Origin: Aquimarina atlantica
GTDB lineage: Bacteria; Bacteroidota; Bacteroidia; Flavobacteriales; Flavobacteriaceae
Reading direction: 5' to 3'
Assembly: GCF_000626715.1 (NCBI RefSeq)
Contig: NZ_AQRA01000005.1
Coordinates: 1 to 64,000 of the forward strand
DNA: 64,000 nt
Part shown: piece by piece, positions 7,037-16,304 of the stretch
Layout: every line of letters starts with the position of its first letter
Numbering within the stretch: position 1 is the stretch's first letter
Translations under genes and position numbers: made by a program
The notes under the pieces: generated by a model
The model's input: the letters and a program-made list of their open reading frames with translations, nothing else
Told to the model about the DNA's origin: nothing
Database searches by the model: none

Positions 7037-8158
7037 TCAAGCGTTTAACCATTTTTTAAACTCTGCTGCCTTATTCTTGCTAATAAGAATTTCAATTTCA
7101 GAAAAATGAATCAAGATTTTTAACTGGCTATTGCCATATTTGATAATCTTCTTTATAGCTGTAATACGAACTATAAATTGACGATTGGCTCTAAAAAAAA
7201 GGGTGTTATCTAAATCATTATAGATCTCATCTAAGCTTAAATTACTTGTCGATCTCTTACCATCTGTATTTACTACGTATGTTATGGAGTTTTCTGTGTT
7301 TATATATGTGATGTCTTTAGTATTGGTAGGAATTAATTCATTTCGTTTAAAAGTGAGTAACCTTTTTTTATTTGCTTGTTTCAAGTCGGGACTAGTCTTT
7401 AAAAAAGAAGCCTCATTTTTTCGCTCTTCGTCAAAAACTCTTTGCTGATAGTTAAACACTCCTAAATTTAATTTAGTAAGATTTATAATATCTTTCTCTA
7501 AATCAGAATTCTTTACTTCTAGCTCTTTTTCATAAAAACTACCAATAAAACGAACTGCAAAAAATGAAATGATGATAATTAGAATACCCATCAATATAAA
7601 AATCGTATATAAACGTCTTTTTAGCTTTGTAATATGTATTAATAGTTTGTTGAGATTTACAACTGAAACAATACTAATATTAGTTTGCTTTATTGGTATT
7701 TCGTAGAGTATCTCAGAATTATTAGGCTGATAAACACCGTCAAACTTTTTTTCATAGTCCATTAGTATATCATAAATTTCATTGATACTACTGCTTTGAC
7801 TAATAGAATGCTTTAAACGTCTACTAGCAATAATTTTTTTATGGATTAGTTCTGGTTTTGGATGAGATAAGATTTCATCATTTTTATTGATAGCTACAAT
7901 AAAGGTAGTTCCGGGCTCTGTTTCGTATAAAGCCTCTTGAATATGATCAATGATATCAACTTCACTTTCTCCGTTTTTTATTTGTAAATACGATAAGCGT
8001 GCTATTTCTTTAACTTCTCTCTTACTAGATTCTAACTGTAAATCAACCAGTAGATTAACACAAATCTTTATACTATAATTAATCCCTAGTGAGGCCATGA
8101 CTAGGAAGATAAGCGCAATAGAAATAAACGTTAAAAAATACAACTTATCTTTTCCCAT
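7037..8158 (-). CDS. Membrane-anchored LytTR transcription regulator with extracytoplasmic sensor
   Basis: 373 aa. Two transmembrane segments (about residues 7-25 and 184-205) bracket an extracytoplasmic region of about 155 residues that looks like a Cache-type ligand domain (AREVKEIARL-like helix, then TTFIVAINKNDEILSHP, typical of PAS/Cache strands). A coiled-coil linker (about 210-250) leads to a C-terminal LytTR DNA-binding domain (about 268-373: DITYINTENSITYVV, then FFRANRQFIVRI). This is a one-component regulator, with no kinase or receiver domain. It is in the same orientation and 199 bp upstream of the toxin-like genes, so it probably controls them, with the extracellular signal unknown. 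Confidence 0.8.
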   Translation of the reverse strand: MGKDKLYFLTFISIALIFLVMASLGINYSIKICVNLLVDLQLESSKREVKEIARLSYLQIKNGESEVDIIDHIQEALYETEPGTTFIVAINKNDEILSHPKPELIHKKIIASRRLKHSISQSSSINEIYDILMDYEKKFDGVYQPNNSEILYEIPIKQTNISIVSVVNLNKLLIHITKLKRRLYTIFILMGILIIIISFFAVRFIGSFYEKELEVKNSDLEKDIINLTKLNLGVFNYQQRVFDEERKNEASFLKTSPDLKQANKKRLLTFKRNELIPTNTKDITYINTENSITYVVNTDGKRSTSNLSLDEIYNDLDNTLFFRANRQFIVRITAIKKIIKYGNSQLKILIHFSEIEILISKNKAAEFKKWLNA

Positions 8159-8709
8159 TATAGTGCTGACTTATTCTGTTAAAAAAGGAGGTAAACATTC
8201 TTAAAAGTTTAATAAGGAATATCAAAGTAAACGATAACAACTGATTAAGACAAAAGTAATATGTCATTTTTTGCTGTTTATTTCTATTGCTCTTGTTGAG
8301 GATTCGAGAACGTTGCAAAAGGTTTCAATTCGTTATGATTGAACTCCTAAGAATCAACATCATGTCTTTCACGAAAAAGTTTGAATTTTGTCCCTTTGTG
8401 GTCGATAAAGGCTTAAAAGTGTAGTTCTTATGAAGCTATTAATAATGTAGAATGGACTTTTGTAAATGCTTCTAATTCAAATAAATTATCAATAGAGTGG
8501 TTAGATATTTCAATCTCTTCCGATACTAAGAAAAGCTTCACATATATGTGAAGCTTTTTTTACTGACAATAATTTAAGCAGAGTACTCAAGAGACCTTAC
8601 TATTTATTGGATCTTTTATTAATAGTACATCTAAAAAAATCTATACTGTTATTTTGAGGCATTATAGAAAACGTTTGAAATCGAAGGATGTATTAACCAA
8701 AGAAAAAAA
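8159..8709. other. Gene-poor region with a decayed coding relic
   Basis: No intact gene. On the plus strand about 8419-8551 reads as an uninterrupted protein-like tail (YEAINNVEWTFVN...SIEWLDISISS) ending in TGA at 8549-8551, but has no start and nothing convincing upstream. It may be the C-terminal remnant of a lost gene. The stop overlaps the terminator at 8531-8561. Confidence 0.4.
8531..8561 (+). terminator. Strong palindromic terminator
   Basis: A perfect 28-nt palindrome, AAAAGCTTCACAT joined to ATGTGAAGCTTTT, continuing into T residues. It fits the end of a lost plus-strand gene (the relic at 8419-8551). As a palindrome it could act in both directions. Confidence 0.75.
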
Positions 8710-9372
8710 TCACTCATTATTTTTTTTAATCATCCCAAAAAACTCATTTCGTAGAGAAGGTTCTATAAATTGACCTCCATACTCAATCGTAGTAGTAAAA
8801 CTACTTTTATCTTTAATTCCTCGGGAAGAAACACATAAGTGTTTAGCATTTACTACAACAATAACATCTTTGGTGTCTAAAGTTTGTTGTAAGTCTTTTA
8901 GGATTTGAAGACATAGTCTTTCTTGTACTTGAGGGCGATGTGAGTAATAATCGACTAACCTGTTAATTTTTGACAATCCTACTACCTTGTTTTTTGGAAT
9001 ATACCCTACATGCGCAGTACCAACTATTGGCAAAAAATGATGCTCACAAGCAGAATCAATAGTAATATTATGTTCTACCAACATTTTTTGATACCCGTAT
9101 TTATTATCAAAAGTTGAAATTTTTGGACGGTTTTTAGGGTCTAAACCATAAAAAAGTTCTTTTACATACATTTTGGCTACTCTGTACGGAGTTCCCGAAA
9201 GACTATCATCTGTTAAATCGAGTCCCAGCTCTTTCATTATTTCAGAAAAGTGATGTTGAATAGTCTTGATCTTTTCATTATCAGATTTTTCAAAGGCATC
9301 CTCTCGTAAAGGAGTTTCTACAGTATTGGAAATATGTGCATCTCCTATCAATTCTATTTTCTTTCTATTCAT
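8710..9372 (-). CDS. folE: GTP cyclohydrolase I
   Basis: 220 aa, the usual length. It converts GTP to dihydroneopterin triphosphate, the first step of folate and pterin synthesis, as a toroidal cytosolic homodecamer. The zinc ligands are present: Cys109 and His112 in SACEHH, and Cys180 in KHLCVSSRGI. The substrate loops (VGLSKINR, HRPQVQERL) are intact. The gene follows a MerC-domain gene by 10 bp on the same strand and is divergent from a transporter with a His-rich loop. Extra folE copies next to metal genes are known in zinc-limitation clusters, so this may be a zinc-responsive paralog. That regulatory role is inference. Confidence 0.93.
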   Translation of the reverse strand: MNRKKIELIGDAHISNTVETPLREDAFEKSDNEKIKTIQHHFSEIMKELGLDLTDDSLSGTPYRVAKMYVKELFYGLDPKNRPKISTFDNKYGYQKMLVEHNITIDSACEHHFLPIVGTAHVGYIPKNKVVGLSKINRLVDYYSHRPQVQERLCLQILKDLQQTLDTKDVIVVVNAKHLCVSSRGIKDKSSFTTTIEYGGQFIEPSLRNEFFGMIKKNNE

Positions 9373-9382
9373 TTTACTGGTA

Positions 9383-9787
9383 CTAATTGGTTTTACAACA
9401 TTTTTGTTTGCATCGACAGTATTTTAGATTGTAGAAATGTAAAGCCACTAATAATAGAGATGCTACAAAAATGAGCGCTTCTGGTAAAGAAATTAAAAGA
9501 AGTTTTTCATTTAGAACAATAACGAATAACAGCAGCCAACTTACCCAAAAAGCATATTTCATTTTGGGTTTTGAAGTAGTTTTAACAGATCTGCTAATCG
9601 CTATAAAAGAAAATCCTAAAAAAATAATATCTAAAGATTTCCACCAGGTGGGATGTACATCTTGTAACATTATCGAACCTGTATGGGCGATAAAAAGAAA
9701 TGGAGTAATTAAGCAATGCGCCAAACATAAGCTACTTGCTATAATTCCTAAAGTATCTGAGTTATTACGTATGTGAGATATATTCAA
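9383..9787 (-). CDS. MerC-domain membrane protein
   Basis: 134 aa with four hydrophobic segments and the MerC-type opening SLCLAHCLITP (Cys21/His24/Cys25 region), followed by a Cys-rich cytoplasmic tail (CRCKQKCCKTN). MerC proteins are small inner-membrane proteins. In Bacteroidota this branch is commonly linked to zinc or other divalent metal uptake rather than mercury. It leads folE by 10 bp, and its start faces the divergent ABC-transporter operon across a 100-bp gap that contains an inverted repeat. No mer resistance genes are present. Confidence 0.8.
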   Translation of the reverse strand: MNISHIRNNSDTLGIIASSLCLAHCLITPFLFIAHTGSIMLQDVHPTWWKSLDIIFLGFSFIAISRSVKTTSKPKMKYAFWVSWLLLFVIVLNEKLLLISLPEALIFVASLLLVALHFYNLKYCRCKQKCCKTN

Positions 9788-9837
9788 AAGAAAATGTATT
9801 TGTTTATCCTGGGCAAAGATAGTATTATTTTACAAAT

Positions 9838-9850
9838 GCAACTTTGTTGC
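9838..9850. promoter_or_regulatory. Candidate operator in the merC-like/ABC divergent region
   Basis: GCAAC (9838-9842) TTT GTTGC (9846-9850) is an interrupted palindrome placed centrally in the 100-bp gap between two divergent metal-related operons. A Fur/Zur-family repressor is a reasonable binder by context. The assignment is inference. Confidence 0.45.
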
Positions 9851-9887
9851 TTTAGTAATATTTGTTTATTTTTGGAAAAATCATTTT

Positions 9888-10520
9888 ATGATACGAACCA
9901 AATCTCTTCAATTTACTTATCGTGATACAAAAAATCGTACTTTTTGTTTTCCAGATATTGATTTGCCTCCGAAAGAAGATATATTGGTTTTGGGGCCTTC
10001 GGGTGTAGGTAAAACAACATTATTACATCTTTTGGCAGGTCTTTTGCCTCCAAAAGAAGGTGATGTTTTTATTGCTAATACTTGTTTGAATACACTTACG
10101 CGAAAACAATTAGACTATTTCATAGGACAAAATATTGGGCTAATTTTTCAACGAGCTTATTTTATCAGATCTTTATCTTTACTAGAGAATTTAACGCTGC
10201 GTGAGCGACTTTCCAAAAAGAAAAGTGATCATTATCGAAAAGAAGAATTAATCACGCAGTTAGGACTCACAGATCTTCAAAGCAAAAGAGTGCATCAATT
10301 AAGTGAAGGGCAACAACAGAGACTTTCGATTGCCTTAGGAGTCGTACATAAACCTAAAGTTATATTAGCAGACGAACCTACATCTAACCTGGATGATACT
10401 AATTGTGAAAAAGTAATTTCTCTATTAAAAAAAGAGGCTCAAAGCTGTAAAAGTAATTTAGTGATTGTAACTCATGATAAAAGAGTGAAATCACATTTTG
10501 ATAATCATATAAGTTTATAA
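9888..10520 (+). CDS. ABC transporter ATP-binding protein (LolD/MacB type)
   Basis: 210 aa with a full set of ATPase motifs: Walker A GPSGVGKTTL (about 38-47), Q-loop, signature LSEGQQQR, Walker B VILADEPTSNLDD, and the H-loop THDKRV. It is closest in style to the LolD/MacB/FtsE group that powers FtsX-type permeases. It is the first gene of a plus-strand operon with the permease (2-bp gap) and a DUF3299-like protein. A similar trio accompanies zinc-regulated genes in proteobacteria, which supports a metal-related function here. Confidence 0.9.
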   Translation: MIRTKSLQFTYRDTKNRTFCFPDIDLPPKEDILVLGPSGVGKTTLLHLLAGLLPPKEGDVFIANTCLNTLTRKQLDYFIGQNIGLIFQRAYFIRSLSLLENLTLRERLSKKKSDHYRKEELITQLGLTDLQSKRVHQLSEGQQQRLSIALGVVHKPKVILADEPTSNLDDTNCEKVISLLKKEAQSCKSNLVIVTHDKRVKSHFDNHISL

Positions 10521-10522
10521 AA

Positions 10523-11719
10523 TTGTTGTATCTGGCTTACAAAAACTTAATTTCCAAACCTTTAAATACTATTTTGAGTGTTTCGCTATTGTTGCTAAGT
10601 ATTTCGCTAACAACTTTTGTTCTGCAAGTAAGAAATCAGCTTAATCAACATTTAGAAAATAATACTAAACCATTTGATATGGTTATTGGTGCTAAAGGAA
10701 GTCCGCTACAACTAGTGTTGTCTTCTGTTTTGCACATTGATGATCCTACTGGTAATATACCATTAGATGAAGCCTTAAAAATTACTAAAAATCCTATGGT
10801 AAAAGAAACGATACCTGTTTCCTATGGAGATAATTATAGAGGATATAGAATTTTAGGTACGTCAAATGAATATTTGACTAAGTATGATGCAACCTTGCAA
10901 GAAGGAAAGTTATATGAAAAGCCTTTTGAAGTAGTTATAGGGAATGAAGTAGCAAAAAAAATTAACCTGCAAATAGGAGATACTTTTGTTAGTGCACATG
11001 GTTTAGCCGAAAACGGATTAGAAACTCATGATGAAAAACCTTTTATCGTTACCGGAATATTAAAACCAACAGGGGCTATTATTGATCATCTTATCATCAC
11101 TAATCTGCAAAGTATTTGGGAGGTACATGAACATAATGATGAACACAATCATCATGAAGAAGAGCACGAAGAACAAAGAGAAATAACCTCTTTACTAGTT
11201 AAATTTAGAAACCCTTTTGGGGCTTTGCAAATGTCTAGACGTATTAATGAAAAAACGACCATGCAAGCGGCACTCCCCAAATTTGAAATCGAGCGATTAA
11301 TGAGGTTTTTAGGAATTGGCTTTCGTACAATTAATGGTATTGCTATTGCAATATTGCTGGTAGCAGGCCTTAGTATATTTATTAACCTAATAAAAACGGT
11401 AAGAGAAAGAAAACAAGAATTGGCTTTATTACGTACCTATGGAGCCAACACTTTTCAGTTGATAAAATTGGTTTTTTTAGAAGCTCTTTTTTTATCTCTA
11501 TTAGGATCCATTTTGGGGTGGTTTTTAGGAAGAATAAGTATCTGGTTTTTTTCAGTTTTTACAGAAAATATATATAGATATAATTTTGTATTTAGCTTTC
11601 CTACTAATAAAGAACTATTCATATTGATACTAGTGATTCTAACTACCTTCCTGGCAGCGATTCTGGCCTCATTATCTTTATTTAAATTAAATGTTTCTAA
11701 AACAATATCTAATGCATAA
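10523..11719 (+). CDS. FtsX-type ABC permease with histidine-rich loop
   Basis: 398 aa, TTG start 2 bp after the ATPase. One N-terminal transmembrane segment (about 12-32), a large periplasmic MacB-like domain, then three C-terminal membrane segments (about 268-290, 318-340 and 362-385) as in FtsX/LolC/MacB permeases. The periplasmic part carries a His/Glu-rich insertion (HEHNDEHNHHEEEHEEQ, about residues 203-219) that could bind zinc or another divalent metal. Substrate unknown; it could be a lipoprotein or metal-loaded partner. Together with the DUF3299-like gene and the nearby MerC/FolE genes it suggests zinc homeostasis. Confidence 0.85.
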   Translation: MLYLAYKNLISKPLNTILSVSLLLLSISLTTFVLQVRNQLNQHLENNTKPFDMVIGAKGSPLQLVLSSVLHIDDPTGNIPLDEALKITKNPMVKETIPVSYGDNYRGYRILGTSNEYLTKYDATLQEGKLYEKPFEVVIGNEVAKKINLQIGDTFVSAHGLAENGLETHDEKPFIVTGILKPTGAIIDHLIITNLQSIWEVHEHNDEHNHHEEEHEEQREITSLLVKFRNPFGALQMSRRINEKTTMQAALPKFEIERLMRFLGIGFRTINGIAIAILLVAGLSIFINLIKTVRERKQELALLRTYGANTFQLIKLVFLEALFLSLLGSILGWFLGRISIWFFSVFTENIYRYNFVFSFPTNKELFILILVILTTFLAAILASLSLFKLNVSKTISNA

Positions 11720-12155
11720 AATAGCCTTCCTAATCTTGTTTTTTATAGTAACTAAATTCAATCTTTTTTCTCAAGAAAAATTAACCTGGCACGATTTGGC
11801 CGATGTAAAATTTTATAATGTTTACAGTGTAAAATATGATGATATCTTTCTAAAACCAAGATTCGGACCTATTATAAAGTCATACCAAGGCGCTCAAATT
11901 CGTATTAGAGGTTACTTTTTAGATTTTTCTATCGAGGAAGATGAATTCTTTATAGTGTCTAAAAACCCCAGGTCTTCCTGTTTTTTTTGTGGTGCAGCAG
12001 GTCCAGAAAGTATTGTTGAAGTTGTTTTTAAACAAAATCCAAAGTTTAAAACAGATCAAATTGTAGAGGTAACTGGTGTTCTTGAACTTAATACAGATGA
12101 TGTAGATCACTGTAATTATATACTAAAAGAGGCGACAGGTAGGTTGATAAATTAA
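11712..12155 (+). CDS. DUF3299-like secreted protein
   Basis: 147 aa from the ATG at 11712, which overlaps the permease stop by 8 bp and starts directly with a signal peptide (IAFLILFFIVTKFNLFS, cut near SQ). An upstream ATG at 11691 would spoil the signal sequence. The mature part has the DUF3299-like features: an initial LTWHDLADV, a beta-rich core, and a SCFFCGAAGPES motif around residues 90-101 with two or three cysteines. The family sits next to LolCDE-like transporters in zinc-regulated clusters of other bacteria. The exact role is unknown. Confidence 0.75.
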   Translation: MHKIAFLILFFIVTKFNLFSQEKLTWHDLADVKFYNVYSVKYDDIFLKPRFGPIIKSYQGAQIRIRGYFLDFSIEEDEFFIVSKNPRSSCFFCGAAGPESIVEVVFKQNPKFKTDQIVEVTGVLELNTDDVDHCNYILKEATGRLIN

Positions 12156-12395
12156 AAAAGATAAGTAACTGCGTAAATATTCAATAGGCGATTACCTTAG
12201 ATAGTAAGTTGATTATGAAATTATCAAAATCTCTCTACCTTGTAGGCTCAATTTGAAAGACATTTTTCAGGATATCATCGACACTTTCAAATAATCTCAA
12301 TCAATCTCTCAGATAAAATAGGTTGGATTGTTCTTTTAAAGACAGACTAACGAATCAGTTTTTTTTGCGAAAAATACTTAATTAGGTAAATTAAT

Positions 12396-12403
12396 TATTT
12401 TTG
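12396..12403 (+). promoter_or_regulatory. Candidate -7 element before the CHAT gene
   Basis: TATTTTTG matches the Bacteroidota TAnnTTTG box and lies 21 bp before the ATG at 12425. No good TTG partner sits at 19-21 bp, so this is weak. It does argue against the alternative TTG start at 12401, which overlaps it. The rest of 12156-12395 shows nothing recognisable. Confidence 0.35.
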
Positions 12404-12424
12404 TTTTCTTTCAAACACAAACTC

Positions 12425-15400
12425 ATGTCTCAACAAACTTCACACATCTTTTTTAAAACCTTATTGGTATTAAGTATAATTTTTTATAAACCCATTTATG
12501 CTCAAAAAGCTAATGATATTGATGAGGCAAATAAGTTTTTTAAAAAAGGAGATTCTTTACTGTATTATAGAAATTTTAAACTAGCGATTCAAAATTATGA
12601 AGAAGCTAAACAAATTTATGAAAAGAATCAGGATTGGAATCAGGTTATAGCATCTCATAACAAGCTTTCTGAAAATTATATGTATACATTTAATCTTCCT
12701 AAAGCTTTGTACCACGCAGAGCAAGCTCTACAAATTATAGAACACAAAACAGATGTTAACCCAAAGCAAAAGGCCAGGGCTTGGGATAATATGGGGAATT
12801 ATCATATGAAAGGTAAATCTGATCTGGATATTTCGTTAGAATATTTTGAAAAGGCATTTCAATTAAGATCCGAAACCCTTGCAGATGAAGATAAGGATTT
12901 TGCCAGATCTCATTATAATTTTGGTACTGTTAAAACATATAAAGGGCTTTATGAAGAAGCTATGGGGCATTTTAACAAAGCAATTGAGATCAGGAAGAAA
13001 AAAGCAAATGAAGATCCAATCGAAATAGCTGAAATTTACAGACAAATGGGCAACGCACTTTTTGAACAAGGGTTATATGACGAAACATTAGTATATCTTG
13101 AAAAAGCATTGGCCATAGCAAATAAGACTTACAAACCAGATAATTTTTACTTCGTAGATCTATACAACAATATTGGGCTGATGTATAGCTATAAAAAAGA
13201 AGAGAATAGAAGTCTGGAGTATTACATAAAATCTCTTCATTTAAGCGAATTGCACTTAGGTGTTGATCATCCCGATCAGGTGCGTATGCACTATAATATT
13301 GCGAACATTTATTTTGTTCAGAAAAATAACGATAAAGCGCTGTTTCATGTAGATAAAACCATAACAATCGGGATCAGGGCTTTTGGAGAAAACTTTCCTA
13401 ACCTTGCATTACCCTATAGTCTTAAAGGACTGGTGATAAGAGGAGAAGAGGGAATTGTTTATATCAAAAAAGCACTTATTCTAGCTAGAAAAGCGTATGG
13501 AGAGGATAATGTAAGAACGGCTTATTTTTATACATACTTAAGTGAATTATATCATGAAATCAGTCAATATAAAAGTGCAAATGAATATGCTGAAAAATCA
13601 CTTGATATTCGATTAAAGGTTTTTGGGGAGCATAGTTTTTATACCGTAGAGTCCTATATCCTGATGGCAACTTTTGAAATTGATAAAAAAGAATATAACA
13701 AGGCTTTGAATTATTTGGAAAAAGCAATTACTGCAAATAGACAACCTAAAAGTAGTGGGACAGGAAATTACGGAGAGTTCGATATGTTTTTAAGTCTAAC
13801 TCGATTGTTGAAATCGCTGGAGCGGAAAGCATTTACCCTAAAATCAATATACGAAAAAGGAAACGACCCAAAGATTCTCGAGGAAAGTATAAATACATAT
13901 GAAAAAGCTGGTCGATTGGTTGAAACAATCAGGCGAACTCAATATAATAAAGAAGATAAGCTAACTTTTGCTAAGGATGCAAAAAATGTTTTTTATGGAG
14001 GTATTGCTACCCAATTATTATCTGATACAGGAAATGAGGATGAGCAGATAGAAAAAGCGTTTAATTATGCAGAAAGAAGTAAAGCAAACTTGCTTAAAGA
14101 ATTGTTGAATGAAGCTAATGCCAAAGGATTTTCGGGATTACCTGAAAAGCTCCTGCACCTGGAACAAAGCTTAAGAAAAGAGTTGGCAGATGCTAAATCT
14201 GCTTTTTACACTACAATCGGAAAAGAAAATATAGATCAAACTAAAGTCTCTGATATCGAAAGTAAGATTACCGACATTTCCCGTCGACAGGATTCTTTAA
14301 AAATGGTACTCGAAAAGAAATATTCTAAATATTACCAATTAAAGTACGACAATAACACGCTATCAATTAAAGAAGTCCAAAAACGATTGCAAGAAAACAC
14401 TACGCTTTTGGAATATTTTATGATAGACAGTACATTATATGCTTTCGTAATAACAAAAAATGATGCAGGGATTAAAGAGTTATCAATTTCTGAAATTGAT
14501 AAAAAAATTGAAGCTTTCAGATCAAGTATTTTGCTTAAAAAGAAAGCAGAGTATAAACGATTAGGATACGCATTGTTTAATGAGCTTTTAGCTCCGATAA
14601 AGAATCAAATAATTGGCAATCAGTTAATAATTATTCCGGATGAATCTCTATGGCATCTTAACTTTGATCTTTTGTTGACCTCGGATATAAAAACAGGAAA
14701 TAATAGTGAGTTATCATATTTGATAAAAGAATATGCTGTTAGTTATGCTAATTCAGCTAGTTTGTTGTTTGATGAAGGAATTTATAAACCGATAACAACA
14801 TCTGAGATTCGTAAAGAATGCTTGGCATTTTCGTTTTCAAATGAAGACTCATTATCTGTAGGTAATCAAATGGATCTTGAAGTCCTAAGAGATGCTCATG
14901 AGGATTTACCAGGAACAAGAAGAGAGATTAAAAAAATTGCCACTATAGTTAAAGGACGATACTTTTTTGGCTCACAGGCAATCGAACAAAACTTTAAAAA
15001 TAATCTTTCAGATTATAATGTTTTACATCTGGCACTTCATGGTGAAGTAGATGATCAAAACCCCGAGAATTCAAAAATTTATTTTACCAAAACCAAAGAT
15101 TCATTAGAGGATAATATTTTATATAGCCATGAATTGTATGCTTTGAATATTCCAGCCGAATTGACTGTGCTAAGTGCCTGTAATACGGGAATGGGTAAAA
15201 TAGCCAAAGGAGAAGGTGTTTTAAGCCTTGGTACTGCCTTTCAATATGCAGGAACAAAAAGCCTTTTATTAACAGGTTGGGAAGTGTCTGATAATACCAC
15301 TCCAGAGATTATGCAAAATTTTTATAGTAACTTAAGTCAGGGAATGAATAAAGCAGAAGCCTTGCGACAAGCTAAACTAAAGTTTCTACAAACCACTGAT

Positions 15401-15565
15401 GTGTTTACTCAGGATCCGGTGTATTGGGGAGGTTTTTATTTGGTTGGTAATTATGATGCTATAGAGTTCGAAAAAGTTTCAAATATGAACTGGATATTAT
15501 ACGTGTTAATTGTACTAATAGTACTTAGCGTATTGTTTTACTTGAAGAGAAAATCAATGGTTTGA
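12425..15565 (+). CDS. Secreted/membrane TPR-CHAT domain protein
   Basis: 1046 aa from the ATG at 12425; the start is chosen because a signal peptide ending in YAQ follows at once. Residues about 30-470 are TPR units of the kinesin-light-chain type (A-x-F/Y-x-K-A repeats), followed by a coiled coil (about 540-650). A C-terminal CHAT caspase-like peptidase domain carries the expected dyad: His872 in LALHGE and Cys919 in LSACNTG. A final transmembrane helix (about 1018-1038) anchors it. CHAT proteins with TPRs are putative regulated proteases. The 3' end overlaps the convergent anti-sigma gene by 12 bp, a layout recurrent in Flavobacteriia. Substrate unknown. Confidence 0.9.
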   Translation: MSQQTSHIFFKTLLVLSIIFYKPIYAQKANDIDEANKFFKKGDSLLYYRNFKLAIQNYEEAKQIYEKNQDWNQVIASHNKLSENYMYTFNLPKALYHAEQALQIIEHKTDVNPKQKARAWDNMGNYHMKGKSDLDISLEYFEKAFQLRSETLADEDKDFARSHYNFGTVKTYKGLYEEAMGHFNKAIEIRKKKANEDPIEIAEIYRQMGNALFEQGLYDETLVYLEKALAIANKTYKPDNFYFVDLYNNIGLMYSYKKEENRSLEYYIKSLHLSELHLGVDHPDQVRMHYNIANIYFVQKNNDKALFHVDKTITIGIRAFGENFPNLALPYSLKGLVIRGEEGIVYIKKALILARKAYGEDNVRTAYFYTYLSELYHEISQYKSANEYAEKSLDIRLKVFGEHSFYTVESYILMATFEIDKKEYNKALNYLEKAITANRQPKSSGTGNYGEFDMFLSLTRLLKSLERKAFTLKSIYEKGNDPKILEESINTYEKAGRLVETIRRTQYNKEDKLTFAKDAKNVFYGGIATQLLSDTGNEDEQIEKAFNYAERSKANLLKELLNEANAKGFSGLPEKLLHLEQSLRKELADAKSAFYTTIGKENIDQTKVSDIESKITDISRRQDSLKMVLEKKYSKYYQLKYDNNTLSIKEVQKRLQENTTLLEYFMIDSTLYAFVITKNDAGIKELSISEIDKKIEAFRSSILLKKKAEYKRLGYALFNELLAPIKNQIIGNQLIIIPDESLWHLNFDLLLTSDIKTGNNSELSYLIKEYAVSYANSASLLFDEGIYKPITTSEIRKECLAFSFSNEDSLSVGNQMDLEVLRDAHEDLPGTRREIKKIATIVKGRYFFGSQAIEQNFKNNLSDYNVLHLALHGEVDDQNPENSKIYFTKTKDSLEDNILYSHELYALNIPAELTVLSACNTGMGKIAKGEGVLSLGTAFQYAGTKSLLLTGWEVSDNTTPEIMQNFYSNLSQGMNKAEALRQAKLKFLQTTDVFTQDPVYWGGFYLVGNYDAIEFEKVSNMNWILYVLIVLIVLSVLFYLKRKSMV

Positions 15566-16303
15566 TTGTTTCAGTTGTATTTCCGAAGTAGTATTCTCAG
15601 GTATTTCAAGGTATTTTTTTGCAGATTCAAGATCGTTTAGATCAAGATAAATTAATCCTTTATACCATAGCGCTTCATTTGATAATCTTCCTGTAGGATG
15701 ATTGACCAAAGAATCCAAGAGTTGCATTGCTTCTTTAGAATTACCCATTTTATGAATGGATAGCGCTCTAATCAATAGGGCATCTTCATAATATAATAAA
15801 GAATAGTCATATTTTTCTAAGGTTTCAATTGCTGATAAATAATCTTTCTTTTTATATAATTTAAAAGCATCGATCACTACTTGTTTTGGATTCTCCTCTG
15901 TAGTATTTCTTACCTGGTAATCACTAAAACCTACATTCTTGTTCCAGGCTTTTTGTGCTAATTCATTAAGATCGATTTCTTGTGTAGGGAACATAAAATA
16001 CCAGGAAGAAATGAGTAATAAAAAGATAGTAGCAATACCTGCAATCCATTTCCAGGAGGTCTTTTTATGAGAAGCTTGATCTTCAGTAATTAGCTGCTTC
16101 CATTTTTTAGCACGTTGTTTCTGATGTGTACTGGGGTAGTTTTTAGTAATAAGGTTAATGCTGTGTTGATATCTTGATACCTTATCGGCAAAGACAGCAT
16201 CTTGTTGAAGCCTTTGATCAAATGATTTCATTTCCTTCTCAGAAAGATCCAGATCAAAATATCGGGTGATCAATGTGATGTCTTTATCCTGTATCTCCTT
16301 CAT
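15554..16303 (-). CDS. Anti-sigma-like membrane protein with TPR tail
   Basis: 249 aa. A soluble N-terminus of about 80 residues (ITRYFDLDLSEKEMKSFDQRL is zinc-less anti-sigma-like) faces the cytoplasm. One transmembrane helix (about 84-104) follows, then a periplasmic domain with TPR-like helices (about 140-235). It lies 1 bp downstream of the sigma-factor gene on the same strand, the standard sigma/anti-sigma arrangement. Its 3' end overlaps the CHAT gene. Proposed role: it holds the sigma factor until an envelope signal releases it. The cleavage site and the link to the CHAT protein are inference. Confidence 0.75.
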   Translation of the reverse strand: MKEIQDKDITLITRYFDLDLSEKEMKSFDQRLQQDAVFADKVSRYQHSINLITKNYPSTHQKQRAKKWKQLITEDQASHKKTSWKWIAGIATIFLLLISSWYFMFPTQEIDLNELAQKAWNKNVGFSDYQVRNTTEENPKQVVIDAFKLYKKKDYLSAIETLEKYDYSLLYYEDALLIRALSIHKMGNSKEAMQLLDSLVNHPTGRLSNEALWYKGLIYLDLNDLESAKKYLEIPENTTSEIQLKQSNH

Positions 16304-16304
16304 C

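Noticed and set aside
9471..9776. 101-codon plus-strand frame opposite the MerC-domain gene
   Set aside because: It is the mirror of the MerC frame, with poor composition and no partner. The MerC product has clear family motifs.
9383..9787. Mercury resistance locus
   Set aside because: Only a MerC-domain protein is present. MerA, MerT, MerP and MerR are absent, and neighbours point to zinc.
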